Part shown: positions 8,331-17,232 of the stretch, in pieces
Layout: the number at the start of each line of letters is the position of its first letter
How positions within the stretch are numbered: position 1 is the stretch's first letter
Assembly: GCF_901212655.1 (NCBI RefSeq)
Contig: NZ_CAAKON010000032.1
Coordinates: 1-64,000 of the forward strand
DNA: 64,000 nucleotides
Origin: Olsenella uli
GTDB taxonomy: Bacteria; Actinomycetota; Coriobacteriia; Coriobacteriales; Atopobiaceae
Reading direction: 5' to 3'
The notes under the pieces: model-generated
What the model was told of the DNA's origin: nothing
Seen by the model: only the letters and a program-made list of their open reading frames with translations
Databases searched by the model: none
Position numbers and translations under genes: made by a program

Positions 8331-8357
8331 TAAAACCTATCTTTCTACTAGGTTTTA
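8331..8357. promoter_or_regulatory. Palindromic operator between carrier and tusA genes
   Basis: TAAAACCTA - 9 bases - TAGGTTTTA, perfect 9-bp arms, in the divergent promoter region of the thiS-like operon and the tusA-trx pair. The same arrangement (CCTA-N9-TAGG with AT-rich flanks) occurs upstream of aprA at 17041. Confidence 0.7.
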
Positions 8358-8483
8358 GGGATATACTAGCACCACACGCACGCGGATAGGCACAGAGTCG
8401 CAGTTTTCTTACGGCTTCACGCTTTCCAAAGGATGCCGGCTCTGGCCTGTCGGAGCCGAGGCAAACCCTCCAGGGAGGACCAC

Positions 8484-8744
8484 ATGGCAGAGACCGATTA
8501 CCAGATTGACGACACCGTCGACATTACGCCGCTCGTTTGCCCCATGACCTTCGTGACTGCCAAGGCCGCGCTTGAGGAGCTCGAGATTGGGCAGGTGCTT
8601 CGCGTGCACCTGAACGCGGGTGAGCCTATGCAGAACGTGCCGCGCAGCTTCCGCGATGACGGCCAGCAGGTCTTGGCGCTCAAGCCCTCCGAGGACGGCG
8701 ACGACACCTATGACCTTGATGTTCGCAAGCTTGAGGAGGCCTAG
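8484..8744 (+). CDS. TusA/SirA-family sulfur transfer protein
   Basis: An 86-residue protein of the TusA family, which carries persulfide on a conserved Cys. The active site reads LVCPMTFV: Cys-Pro is kept, but the usual second Pro of the CPxP motif is missing, as in TusA-like proteins of sulfur assimilation clusters. The ATG at 8484 follows GGGAGGACC. Three bases separate it from the thioredoxin gene, so the two are cotranscribed. It is transcribed divergently from the carrier operon, probably under the shared palindrome at 8331. It likely relays sulfur between sulfite reduction and the carrier system; that step is inferred. Confidence 0.8.
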   Translation: MAETDYQIDDTVDITPLVCPMTFVTAKAALEELEIGQVLRVHLNAGEPMQNVPRSFRDDGQQVLALKPSEDGDDTYDLDVRKLEEA

Positions 8745-8747
8745 GCC

Positions 8748-9065
8748 ATGGCGCAGCGCGTGAGCGAGGCGGATTTTAAGGCGGAGGTGCTCGACTCCCC
8801 CGTGCCCGTGCTCGTGGACTTCTACTCGGATTCGTGCGTGCCCTGCAAGCGCATGAACCCCATCATCAACAAGCTCGAGGCGGAGTTTGGGGGCCGCGCC
8901 AAGTTCGTGAAGGTCAACGTGAACTTTGACCTCGCGCTCGCCCAGAAGTACATGGTGTTGGCCAGCCCCACGTTCGTGCTGCTCAAGGATGGCAAGGAAG
9001 TTGCCCGCAACCAGGGCACCCTCGCCAAGGAAGACCTGGCAGCCCTCGTGGAGAAGGCCCTGTAA
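8748..9065 (+). CDS. Thioredoxin-like protein
   Basis: A 105-residue thioredoxin fold protein with active site YSDSCVPCKRM. The CVPC pair replaces the usual WCGPC, which should alter its redox potential and partners. The cis-Pro loop is present as VLASPTFVLL, and the length is normal for a single-domain thioredoxin. It follows tusA by three bases. A role as electron donor or sulfur-relay partner in sulfite/APS reduction fits the neighbourhood, but general thiol-disulfide exchange is equally possible. Confidence 0.88.
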   Translation: MAQRVSEADFKAEVLDSPVPVLVDFYSDSCVPCKRMNPIINKLEAEFGGRAKFVKVNVNFDLALAQKYMVLASPTFVLLKDGKEVARNQGTLAKEDLAALVEKAL

Positions 9066-9187
9066 GTTGCCTGAACCTCCGGCGGCGCCAGTCGCAGTCG
9101 CTCCCTTTCTAATGGAACCGCTTCAGACGACAATCTGGGGCGATTTCCCGCCTGGAAGAAGCTCCGCCCGCAAAGTATCGACTCATA

Positions 9188-9298
9188 TTGTTGTCTAACT
9201 CGCAAGCGAAAAGTACAAAGGCAATTAACAAGCAAAGACCCGCAGGTAGAGCGCCTGCGGGTCTTTGCTGTATCGCGCAAATCGAATCTAGACAACAA
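9188..9298. repeat. Inverted repeat surrounding the trx terminator
   Basis: TTGTTGTCTA (9188-9197) and its exact complement TAGACAACAA (9289-9298) flank the hairpin at 9231. They could extend the terminator structure or mark a small inserted element. Confidence 0.4.
9231..9269 (+). terminator. Strong bidirectional terminator after trx
   Basis: Perfect 16-bp arms (AGCAAAGACCCGCAGG and its complement) with a 7-base loop. The stem includes T-rich and A-rich ends, so it can work on either strand. It ends the tusA-trx unit. The rest of 9066-9505 holds a run of nine G at 9332 and no gene. Confidence 0.85.
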
Positions 9299-9456
9299 AT
9301 TGAGCCGTAACTTTCCCGGCAACCAACGCGCGGGGGGGGGCAAGGCACACGATTGCGCGCCCCTAGCGGCCCCGTTTCACCGCGGCCGGTGCACGGAGGC
9401 CCATGCCGCGCGATTGTGCGCCGTCGGCGATGTCGCTTCCCGACAGCCGGCGTGCG

Positions 9457-9482
9457 GGTGCCCGGCATGTCAGCCGGGCACC
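9457..9482 (-). terminator. Hairpin downstream of sulfite reductase
   Basis: GGTGCCCGGC / GCCGGGCACC, a perfect 10-bp stem with a 6-base loop, 24 bases after the sulfite reductase stop. It lacks a clear T-tract, so it may stabilise the 3' end rather than terminate efficiently. Confidence 0.5.
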
Positions 9483-9505
9483 TCATCACCTACACCAGCC
9501 AGTCG

Positions 9506-10510
9506 CTACCGCCACTCGGGCGAGTCCATCGGGATGGGATCGTCCTGGTTGGGCACGTAACGCACCTCGACAACCTCGCCCTTGCCGGTGTCGGGCTCGT
9601 TGTACGCCTTGGTCACGGCCTCGACCATGGAATCCCAGCCCTCGCGGTCGAGCGTAAACTTGAAGCGGTCGCCGGCCTTGGCGTGGTCGTCGAACCACTG
9701 AATGGTGGCGTCGGCCACGCGGAAGAGCTGCTCCTCGCTCTCGCACGGAGGCAGAATCGACTTGCCCTTCGTAATGTGGTTGCCAAAGAGGCCGCCAAAC
9801 ATGAGATTGAAGACCGGCCTGCTCTCCCAGGAGTCAACCGGGCACTTCTGCGCACACTTGCCGCAGCTCACGCACTTGCCGTAGTCCACGACGATCTTGC
9901 CGTCCACCTCGTGGCACGCGTCGAATCGGCAAACCTTGGAGCAGATGCCGCAGTGGATGCAGGCGTCCGGCAGCCACTTCACCCTGCGGCCGCCTTTGAT
10001 CCCCAGGTCGTTCTCCTCGGCCTTGAGGCAGTTGTTCTGGCAACCCGTTACGCCAAACTTGAACTTACCCGGCAGGTCGCGGCCGTAGTAGCGCTCATCG
10101 AGCTTCTTGGCGATGTCATAGGTGTCGATGTTGCCCGACGGGCAGACGCGGCAGCCCTGGCACGCCGTGACCGTGCGCACGCGGGGGCCGCAACAGCCCG
10201 GCTCCACGCCGCCCTTGGCAAGGTCGGCCTTGATGGCATCGACATCCTCGATGTTCACGAAGGGAATCTCGATGGCCTGGCGGCTCGTGAGGTGCGCGTA
10301 GCCGCGGCCATACTTCTTGGCGGCGGCGGCAACGGCCTCGAACTGCTGCGTCGTGAGGTCTCCGCCCACCACGCGGATGCGCAGCGAGTAGTAGCCCTTC
10401 TGCTTCTGGGACATGAAGCCGCCCTTCTTGAGGGCAGCCGCGCTCATCTTCTTCGGCTTCTTTGCGGGCTCGGCAGCAGCGGCCGCGGCACCGTTCGTAC
10501 TATCTGCCAT
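9506..10510 (-). CDS. Siroheme sulfite reductase with ferredoxin domain
   Basis: A 334-residue reductase of the AsrC/small dissimilatory-like group that converts sulfite to sulfide. The siroheme-[4Fe-4S] ligands are CQGCRVC (C-x5-C) and CQNNC (C-x3-C). Two ferredoxin clusters follow: CIHCGICSKVC and CVSCGKCAQKCP. The ATG at 10510 gives MADSTNGAAAAAAEPAKK, an Ala-rich lead-in, and follows a GAGGAG ribosome site. It is the last gene of the apr-cys-metY operon. No AsrA/AsrB electron-input subunits are nearby, so ferredoxin or thioredoxin may donate electrons. Siroheme would come from the CbiK-SirC fusion. Confidence 0.88.
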   Translation of the reverse strand: MADSTNGAAAAAAEPAKKPKKMSAAALKKGGFMSQKQKGYYSLRIRVVGGDLTTQQFEAVAAAAKKYGRGYAHLTSRQAIEIPFVNIEDVDAIKADLAKGGVEPGCCGPRVRTVTACQGCRVCPSGNIDTYDIAKKLDERYYGRDLPGKFKFGVTGCQNNCLKAEENDLGIKGGRRVKWLPDACIHCGICSKVCRFDACHEVDGKIVVDYGKCVSCGKCAQKCPVDSWESRPVFNLMFGGLFGNHITKGKSILPPCESEEQLFRVADATIQWFDDHAKAGDRFKFTLDREGWDSMVEAVTKAYNEPDTGKGEVVEVRYVPNQDDPIPMDSPEWR

Positions 10511-10723
10511 TATCTGGCTCCTCTCCTCGTGGGGCGTCCCCACGCCCCACACAAAGTGTACTCGCGCAAAGCCGGCGCGCCCACGCCTTCCGGGGCAAAC
10601 GTTTTCGTGCCCGCGCGATATGCCCACGCCAACCTGCGTCCAGAAGATGCCTCGGGATATGCCTCGGGGCGCGCCTCGGCCGCTCCGCCAAGCCGCACAA
10701 CGGGCAAGCCGGCACAACCACGC

Positions 10724-11968
10724 CTACGAAAGCGCCTGGCGGAAGTCCTCGATCAGGTCCTCGACGTCCTCGATGCCCACGCTCACGCGCACGGAATCGT
10801 CGTAGACGCCGGCCAGCTCGCGCTCCTCGGGCGTGTTGTCCGCAAAGATCGTCGACGCCGGGTGCAGCACGAGGGTCTTCACGTCGCCGATGTTGCTCGC
10901 GCGATAGGCGTACCTCACGCTGTTCACGAACTTGAAGGCCTTCTCGCGCGAGCCGGCACGGAACGTCACGAGCGCGCCGAACTTGCCTCCAAACTGCCTC
11001 GCGGCCAGCTCGTGGTCTGGCGCGTCCGGCAAGCCGGGGTAGCCCACCTCGCTCACGAGCCCGCTGCCGGAAAGCCACGTGGCCAGCTCGAGCGAGTTCT
11101 CGCACGCACGCTCCATGCGCACGGCAAGGGTCTCGAGCCCCACGCAGTTGAGGAAGGCGGTCACCGGGGCCAGGCAGGCACCCGTATCGCGCCACAGACC
11201 GTTGCGCAGGCGCGCGAGCAGGGCAAACGGCCCCATCTTGCGCCACTTGGCCAGTGCGGGGTAGCGCTCGGCATCCCAGCGGAACTTGCCGGAGTCCACG
11301 ATGACGCCGCTGATGGCGTTGCCGCCGCCGTTCACGTACTTGGACGTGGACTCCACCACGACGTCGGCCCCCAGCTCGAGCGGCCGGCATAGGTACGGCG
11401 AGGCCACGGTGTTGTCCACCACAAGCGGCAAGCCTTGCCCGTGGCACCACGCCGCCACGGAAGGGATGTCCAGCACGCCAAGGCGCGGATTGGAGATGGT
11501 CTCGGCGAAGACGAGCCGCGTGCGATCGGTCACCGCACCGGCAAGCTGCTCGGGCGTTACGTCGTCCACGCGGCGCACGGTGATGCCCATGCGCTCGAGG
11601 TCCTCGAACAGCTCGAGCGTGCCGCCGTAAAGGCAGCTGCTCGCCACGAGCTCGTCACCCGCCTCGCACAGGCCGCAGATCACGTTGAACGTCGCCGCCA
11701 TGCCGCTTGCGCAGGCCAGCGCGCCCACACCGCCCTCGATGGCGGCCATGCGCCGCTCAAAGCTCGAAACCGTGGGGTTGCCCACACGCGTGTAACAGTA
11801 GCCGGGCTGGGTGTTGTGGAAGATGCCCTCGAGGCGCTCAGCACTCTCCTGCTGGAAGGCGCTCGTCTGGTAGACGGGCACCATCGTGGCCGCAGGGGTC
11901 ACGCCGCCGTCGGGCTTGCCGGCGTGGAGCAGTGCCGTGGCGAAGCGCATCTTGTTCTTGTCTGCCAT
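10724..11968 (-). CDS. metY: O-acetylhomoserine sulfhydrylase
   Basis: A 414-residue PLP enzyme of the Cys/Met metabolism family that makes homocysteine from O-acetylhomoserine and sulfide or a carrier thiocarboxylate. It shows the MetY-type opening MRFATALLHAGKPDGG, the YTRVGNPTVSSFE block, and the PLP-Lys region VVVESTSKYVNGGGNA. The length is normal. ATG 11968 is preferred; a GTG at 11980 is also in frame. It lies between cysN and the sulfite reductase. Its proximity to a ThiS-like carrier, E1 and JAMM gene matches the HcyS-MetY route described in Wolinella. Confidence 0.88.
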   Translation of the reverse strand: MADKNKMRFATALLHAGKPDGGVTPAATMVPVYQTSAFQQESAERLEGIFHNTQPGYCYTRVGNPTVSSFERRMAAIEGGVGALACASGMAATFNVICGLCEAGDELVASSCLYGGTLELFEDLERMGITVRRVDDVTPEQLAGAVTDRTRLVFAETISNPRLGVLDIPSVAAWCHGQGLPLVVDNTVASPYLCRPLELGADVVVESTSKYVNGGGNAISGVIVDSGKFRWDAERYPALAKWRKMGPFALLARLRNGLWRDTGACLAPVTAFLNCVGLETLAVRMERACENSLELATWLSGSGLVSEVGYPGLPDAPDHELAARQFGGKFGALVTFRAGSREKAFKFVNSVRYAYRASNIGDVKTLVLHPASTIFADNTPEERELAGVYDDSVRVSVGIEDVEDLIEDFRQALS

Positions 11969-11986
11969 GTTCTCAACCACCAGCCG

Positions 11987-13634
11987 TTAGATGTAGGAGG
12001 GCGCATAGTCGGAGTCGATGTCGGCATTGAGCCGCGTGGCACGCACGATGGCGTCCGCGAGCACGGCCGTGTCCGAGGCGTCGGCGCCGGCAAGGGCGGA
12101 GGCGTCCGTGTAGGAGCTGCCCAGGGCCTCGCGCAGGCCCGCAAGCTCGGCCTCGCCACCAGAGACGAGCGCGATCACGCCCGCGTCATGCAGGGCGCGC
12201 GCCACGGGGGCAAGCGCCTCGCCCACTCCGCCGGCGGCAATCGCGAGCGTGTGCCTGCCACCCAGGGCAAGGCGCGCCTCCACCTGGGCCGCCGCGTCCG
12301 CGTCCAGGCCCGGAAGGCCCACCACCAGCGCGTGCTGGCCCTTCTGGCGCGCGCGGCTCCACGGCGTCACCTTGTAGTCCGCCGAGGCGCCCTGGCTACG
12401 CTCGGCCGCGCGCACCACACCGCAGGCACTCGTCATGTTGCTCACGCGGTCGATGAGGATGAGCTCGCCTGCCGTGCGGTGGTCCGCAAAGCGGGCCGCC
12501 GGCACCGGCGTGGTAAGCGAGAGGTGCACGCGCGCCATCTCGTTCTTGCGCAGGCCGTGCGCCTCGTGGTGCTCGCCGGTGTTGACGTCCACCACGTACT
12601 CGACCTTCTCCACCACGCCCGGCACCTGGGAGGCCCCGAGCTTCACGAGGAAGTCCGAGCCCTCGTTGAGCGCCACGTCATCCATCCAGAGCAGGTCGAC
12701 CTCGAGCGAGTTGGCCACGCCCACGCCGCTCACGCCCTCCAGCACGCAGCCGCGCGAGACGTCCACCTCGCGGTCGAGCTGGATGTTGACGGGCTTGCCC
12801 ACGCCGGCCTCATCCGCGTCGTCAAAGCCCACGATGAGGCGCTTGACCCGGGCCTTCTGGCCGCTCGGCAGCACCGTGAGCTCATCGCCCACGTGCACAG
12901 ACCCGCTCTCCACCTGGCCCTGGAAGCCGCGGAACGTGTGGTTGGGGCGGCACACGCGCTGCACGGGCATGTAGAAGCCCTGCTCGTGCTCGCGAGTGGC
13001 CACGTCAACGTCCTCGAGCTGTGCCAGGACCGTCTTGCCCGGGTACCACGGCATGTTGGCCGAGGCATGCGTCACGTTGTCGCCCTCCGTGGCAGACACG
13101 GGGATGACCACGATGTCCTTGAGCCCCAGCTCGCCCGCAAGCTCGGCAATCTCGGCCTCGATCTTGCGGAACGTGGCCTCCTCGTAGTTGGCGAGGTCCA
13201 TCTTGTTGACCACGAACACGAAGTGCTCGATGCCCATGAGCGCGCAGATGCGGGCGTGGCGGCGGGTCTGCACGAGCACGCCCTTCGTGGCGTCCAGCAG
13301 GATGACGGCAAGCTCGGCGAAGCTCGCGCCCACCGCCATGTTGCGGGTGTACTCCTCGTGGCCCGGGCAGTCGGCAACGATGAAGCTGCGACGGTCCGTC
13401 TTGAAGTAGCGGTAGGCCACATCGATCGTGATGCCCTGCTCGCGCTCTTCGGTGAGGCCGTCGAGCAGCAGCGAGTAGTCGAGCTTGCCGCCGCGGCTGC
13501 CGGTCTTGCTCTCGAGTTCGAGCGCGCTTCTGGTCTGCGTAGATGAGCTTGGCGTCGTAGAGGAGATGGCCGATGAGCGTGGACTTGCCGTCATCGACGC
13601 TGCCGCAGGTAATGAACTTGAGCTGGCCCTTCAT
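11987..13634 (-). CDS. cysN: Sulfate adenylyltransferase large subunit, frameshifted, with vestigial APS kinase domain
   Basis: The GTPase subunit that, with CysD, activates sulfate to APS. The first 36 residues ([20 protein letters not shown]...) lie in one frame. The rest, beginning [20 protein letters not shown] and including [12 protein letters not shown] and NKMD, lies in another. The switch is at a GCGCGC tract near 13522-13528 and equals loss of two bases. This is either a real disruption or a sequencing error. After the CysN barrels, the last 120 residues resemble CysC ([26 protein letters not shown]), but the P-loop reads [11 protein letters not shown], without the Gly-Lys-Ser/Thr. 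It lies after cysD in the operon. Confidence 0.85.
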
Positions 13635-13729
13635 GTGGGCTCCTTCCAGCTAACGAGGAGAAATCGGAGAGGCTCCCGCGTAGGCGGGGTCTGGCGCGCC
13701 GGCCCGCGTGTGACGGGCCGGCGGGCATC

Positions 13730-14632
13730 CTAGAAGTAGCCCTCCTTCTTGCGACGCTCCATGGAGCCGTCGCCGGAGTCGGAGTCGATGACGCGGCTCG
13801 TGCGCTCTGACTCGACGGCGCCCAACGTCTCGGCAATGATCTCGTCGAGCGTCGTGGCGTCTGAGTGGACGCCACCCGTGAGCGGATAGCAGCCCAGCGT
13901 GCGGAAGCGCACCTTCTCCATCTGCGGCTTCTCGCCGGGACGGAAGCGGAAGCGGTCGTCGTCGACCATGATGATGTTGCCGTCGCGGTGCACCACCGGG
14001 CGCTCCTTGGCGTAGTACAGGCTCACGATCTCGATGTTCTCGCGCTTGATGTACTCCCAGATGTCGGCCTCAGTCCAGTTGGAGATGGGGAACACGCGCA
14101 TGGACTCGCCCTGGTTGACGCGGGTGTTGTAGAGCTTCCACATCTCGGGGCGCTGGTTCTTGGGATCCCATGCCTGCTGGGCGTTGCGGAACGAGAAGAT
14201 GCGCTCCTTGGCGCGGCTCTTCTCCTCGTCGCGGCGGCCGCCGCCAAAGGCCGCGGTGAAGCCATAGTGGTTGAGGGCCTGCTTCAGGGCCTGCGTCTTC
14301 ATGATGTCCGTGTAGCTCGAGCCGTAGTCGAACGGGTTGACGCCGCGGCGCACGCCGTCCTGGTTGATCCACTCGATGAAGTCGAGCCCGTTCTCCTTCA
14401 TGACCTTGTTGCGGAACTCGATCATCTCGTGGAACTTCCACGTCGTGTTGACGTGGAGGAACGGAAAGGGCGGCTTCTCCGGATAGAACGCCTTGAGGGC
14501 GAGGTGCAGCATGACGGAGCTGTCCTTGCCGATGGAGTAGAGCATCACCGGCTTCTCGCACTCCGCGGCAACCTCTCGGATGATGTAGATGGATTCCGCC
14601 TCGAGCTCATCGAGGTGAGAACGCTCGCTCAT
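13730..14632 (-). CDS. cysD: Sulfate adenylyltransferase small subunit
   Basis: A 300-residue PP-loop ATP pyrophosphatase that forms APS from sulfate and ATP with CysN. The PP-loop is [15 protein letters not shown]. The family blocks [19 protein letters not shown] and [15 protein letters not shown] are intact, and the C-terminal [11 protein letters not shown] is diagnostic of CysD. The length matches E. coli CysD. It is placed between aprB and cysN in one minus-strand operon, so APS made here can be reduced directly by AprBA without conversion to PAPS. Confidence 0.95.
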   Translation of the reverse strand: MSERSHLDELEAESIYIIREVAAECEKPVMLYSIGKDSSVMLHLALKAFYPEKPPFPFLHVNTTWKFHEMIEFRNKVMKENGLDFIEWINQDGVRRGVNPFDYGSSYTDIMKTQALKQALNHYGFTAAFGGGRRDEEKSRAKERIFSFRNAQQAWDPKNQRPEMWKLYNTRVNQGESMRVFPISNWTEADIWEYIKRENIEIVSLYYAKERPVVHRDGNIIMVDDDRFRFRPGEKPQMEKVRFRTLGCYPLTGGVHSDATTLDEIIAETLGAVESERTSRVIDSDSGDGSMERRKKEGYF

Positions 14633-14716
14633 GGTCGATCCTTTCGCTCGTGGCGGGATTTGCTCCGCCGCTCCTGTTCGTTTCGAGACCCGGCACGCCC
14701 ACGCCGGTTGCCCTCG

Positions 14717-15031
14717 CTAGTACTTGTTGGCGTTTGCGCCGTCGACGTCGATGCCCACGGCACGCCCGTCGGGGCAGCTCACAGACCAGTGGCTCACCGT
14801 TCCGGTGCGCGAGAACGAGAGCGTGGCGCCCGTGCCGCCCATGTCGGCACCGAGGAAGAACTCCACGGCCCCCACCGGGCAGGCCTTGAGGCAGCTCGTG
14901 CAGCCCCAGCAGTCCCTGGGCCTGCGCATCTCGGCCAGGCCCTCGTCGTCATACTTGATGAGGTTGCCGGGACACGCCTCGATGCACTTGCCGCAGCCCA
15001 CGCAGTCGTCATGCCTGATGCGAATGCTCAT
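14717..15031 (-). CDS. aprB: Adenylylsulfate reductase beta subunit, ferredoxin-like
   Basis: A 104-residue iron-sulfur protein with two [4Fe-4S] motifs, CVGCGKCIEACPG and CWGCTSCLKACPV. It passes electrons to the FAD of AprA. It is shorter than the roughly 150-residue AprB of sulfate-respiring bacteria, lacking most of the C-terminal arm, as expected for the compact assimilatory type. Its ATG overlaps the aprA stop (ATGA), so the subunits are coupled in translation. The original electron donor is not evident from the sequence. Confidence 0.88.
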   Translation of the reverse strand: MSIRIRHDDCVGCGKCIEACPGNLIKYDDEGLAEMRRPRDCWGCTSCLKACPVGAVEFFLGADMGGTGATLSFSRTGTVSHWSVSCPDGRAVGIDVDGANANKY

Positions 15032-17007
15032 TGCTGCACCTCCCCCGCCGCGGCGCCCAGGTCTGCGGCAACCACGCCCTCGATGGGCGTGCCCGCGCCC
15101 GCGTGCTCGTAGCGCTCGCCCTCGCCCACCAGCGGGCGCGAGACCACCTCCACGGAGCCATCGGCCGCAAGGCGCGAGTTCACGTAGCACCCCCACGCGA
15201 CGTCGCGCTCGGGGAAGCTCGCGTTCTCGCAGAAGCCGTGCCAGCGCGTCTCGTGACGGGCCGCCATGTGAGCCACCAGGTCGCGCGCCACGAGCAGGCG
15301 GTCGCGCAGCTCCCAGACGCGCAGCAGGTCGTCCGTGTCTGCGGCAGAGAGGCGCTCGGCCGTCTGCTGGAGCTGGGCGAGGCGGGCATCGGCTACCGCA
15401 AGCTGCGGCTCGTTGAAGCGATAGCCGCGGGAGATGCCGCCGGCGTACTCGTCCATGACCTTCTGCATGGCCTCCTCGAGCTGCTCGGTGGTGAAGGGCG
15501 CATCGTCTGCCGTGAGGCCGCGCTCGTAGTCCGTACGAGCGGAGGCGAGGGCGCGGTCGACGGCCGCCGCGCCGAGCCCCTCATCCGCCGCAGCGGCGGG
15601 CTCGCGCAGGCGTGCCACCACGGACTCGGCCGCGATCTCGCCCTCGGCAAGCGCGCCGGTCACGTACTTCTGCGGGGCGCCGCCGGCCACGTCGCCCGCG
15701 GCAAAGAGGTTGGCCACCGTGCTCTCACGCCTGGTGTCGACCCAGTAGCCACTCGCGGTATGGCCGCCCACCACGTAGGGCTCGGTGCCCTCCACCTCAA
15801 CGTCCTCGCTGGCGGGACCGGAGTTTCGCTCGATCCAGCGCAGGGTCTGCGAGGGCGCCATGTTGAGGTAGGCGCGGAACAGGTCCTGCTCCGCCTCGGC
15901 CGAGAGGCCCTTCGTGTGCAGGTAGCAGGGACCACGTCCGGCCAGCGTCTCCTCGGCGGTGCCCCAGAGGCGCTCCGGCGTGGTGATGCCGTACTTCTTC
16001 TCGTAGTTGCGGCCAAGGGCATTGACCTGCGGGGCGTGCGCGCCCTGGGCGATGGTGCCCGTGGGGGCGATGGTGTCCTTGCAGCGAAGCGCGATAAAGC
16101 GGTTCTCGAGCGTGGTCATCTCGGCGCCAGCGCGCAGGCCCATGGCAAAGCCGGAGCCCACGTTGAACGGTGGGTACCACATCTTATGGCGCGAGAACCC
16201 GGGGTTGTTGGGCCTGTAGAGGCCGGCCGCGCCGCCCGTTGCCACGATGACCGTCTTGGCCTCGATGCCAAAGGCCACGGGGTCGTTGACGGAGAAGCCC
16301 ACGGCGCCAACCGCGCGGCGGCCGCTCGGCGCGGTCTCGTCCGGCACCGTCACGAGGTCTGTGACGTTGACGTGGTTGATGACCTCGACGTTGGGGCATC
16401 GGCGCACGGCCTCGGCCAGCAGCGGCTTGATGTTCTCGCCGTTGATCTTGAGGTTGCGCCAGCCGCGCGAGACGTAGTTGCCGTCCTCGTCCTTGAGGAT
16501 GACGAGGCCAAGCTCCTCGAGCCTGCGCGTCACGTGGTTGAGACGCTCGCAGATGGTGAGCAGCAGGTCGCCGCGAACGATGCCCCCGGCATCCTTGCGG
16601 GCGTAGTCCACGTAGTCCTGCGGCACATGACCAGGGGTGATGTAAGCGTTGAGGGCGTTGACGCCGGCGGCCAGGCAGCCCGAGCGCTCGACGTTGGCCT
16701 TCTCGAGAATGACGACCTTGGGCAGGCCGGCAGCCGTGGCATCGGCGGGTCCTGCGGCGTCGTTTGCACCGGAAGCGCTCGCCTGAGTGCCATCCGCGGC
16801 TCCGCGTGCGCCCACGTCGGCCGCGGCGGCGACGTCCTTCCCCGCCGCGGCGCCCGGCAGGTATGACGCACCCTGCTCCCAGGCACCGGGCGCCCCCGCA
16901 GCCGTGCCCTCCTCGCGCGCCTTCCCGGCAATCGTGAGGGCGGCGAAGCATCCGGCGGTTCCACCGCCAATCACCAACACGTCGCAGCGAATTCGCTTGC
17001 TCTCCAT
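15028..17007 (-). CDS. aprA: Adenylylsulfate reductase alpha subunit (FAD)
   Basis: A 659-residue flavoprotein reducing APS to sulfite and AMP. The N-terminal Rossmann motif is CDVLVIGGGTAGCFAAL. Blocks such as VVILEKANVERSGCLAAGVNALN and HTASGYWVDTRRESTVANLFAAGD match AprA. A low-complexity Ala/Gly/Asp-rich insertion of about 60 residues (about 34-94) splits the Rossmann fold between its first helix and second strand, which is unusual. First gene of the aprA-aprB-cysD-cysN-metY-sulfite reductase operon. ATG 17007 is set by the start of homology. The shared palindrome at 17041 lies just upstream. No sulfate-respiration genes (dsrAB, qmo) are seen, so use is assimilatory. Confidence 0.9.
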   Translation of the reverse strand: MESKRIRCDVLVIGGGTAGCFAALTIAGKAREEGTAAGAPGAWEQGASYLPGAAAGKDVAAAADVGARGAADGTQASASGANDAAGPADATAAGLPKVVILEKANVERSGCLAAGVNALNAYITPGHVPQDYVDYARKDAGGIVRGDLLLTICERLNHVTRRLEELGLVILKDEDGNYVSRGWRNLKINGENIKPLLAEAVRRCPNVEVINHVNVTDLVTVPDETAPSGRRAVGAVGFSVNDPVAFGIEAKTVIVATGGAAGLYRPNNPGFSRHKMWYPPFNVGSGFAMGLRAGAEMTTLENRFIALRCKDTIAPTGTIAQGAHAPQVNALGRNYEKKYGITTPERLWGTAEETLAGRGPCYLHTKGLSAEAEQDLFRAYLNMAPSQTLRWIERNSGPASEDVEVEGTEPYVVGGHTASGYWVDTRRESTVANLFAAGDVAGGAPQKYVTGALAEGEIAAESVVARLREPAAAADEGLGAAAVDRALASARTDYERGLTADDAPFTTEQLEEAMQKVMDEYAGGISRGYRFNEPQLAVADARLAQLQQTAERLSAADTDDLLRVWELRDRLLVARDLVAHMAARHETRWHGFCENASFPERDVAWGCYVNSRLAADGSVEVVSRPLVGEGERYEHAGAGTPIEGVVAADLGAAAGEVQQ

Positions 17008-17040
17008 CGGGGTCCCCGTTTCCCGAGCCAATAATTTCCG

Positions 17041-17066
17041 ATAATCCTACTATGTTTGTAGGTTAT
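17041..17066. promoter_or_regulatory. Palindromic operator upstream of aprA
   Basis: ATAATCCTA - 9 bases - TAGGTTAT, 34 bases before the aprA start. Arm sequence and 9-base spacing match the site at 8331, indicating one regulator for both sulfur operons. Confidence 0.7.
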
Positions 17067-17232
17067 TGGAAGCGGAAACGACGGATTCGTTTGGATTCCT
17101 TACCGCGCAACGCCCCTCTTGCGCCAACGGCGGGCCACTCGTAGGCAGGTCATGGGGCCGCAGGCAGCGAACCGTGGGGCCGCAGGCGCGCAGGCGACGC
17201 CCCGGTGAGCGAAGGCGCACGACGAGGCGTGG

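Noticed and set aside
9353..11392. 679-codon open frame opposite the sulfite reductase and metY genes
   Set aside because: Composition (Ala/His/Arg/Leu repeats) is typical of antisense reading of GC-rich genes; the minus strand has clear motifs.
15028..17007. Dissimilatory sulfate reduction
   Set aside because: AprBA is present but dsrAB, dsrC, qmo and sat are not; operon partners are assimilatory (cysDN, metY).
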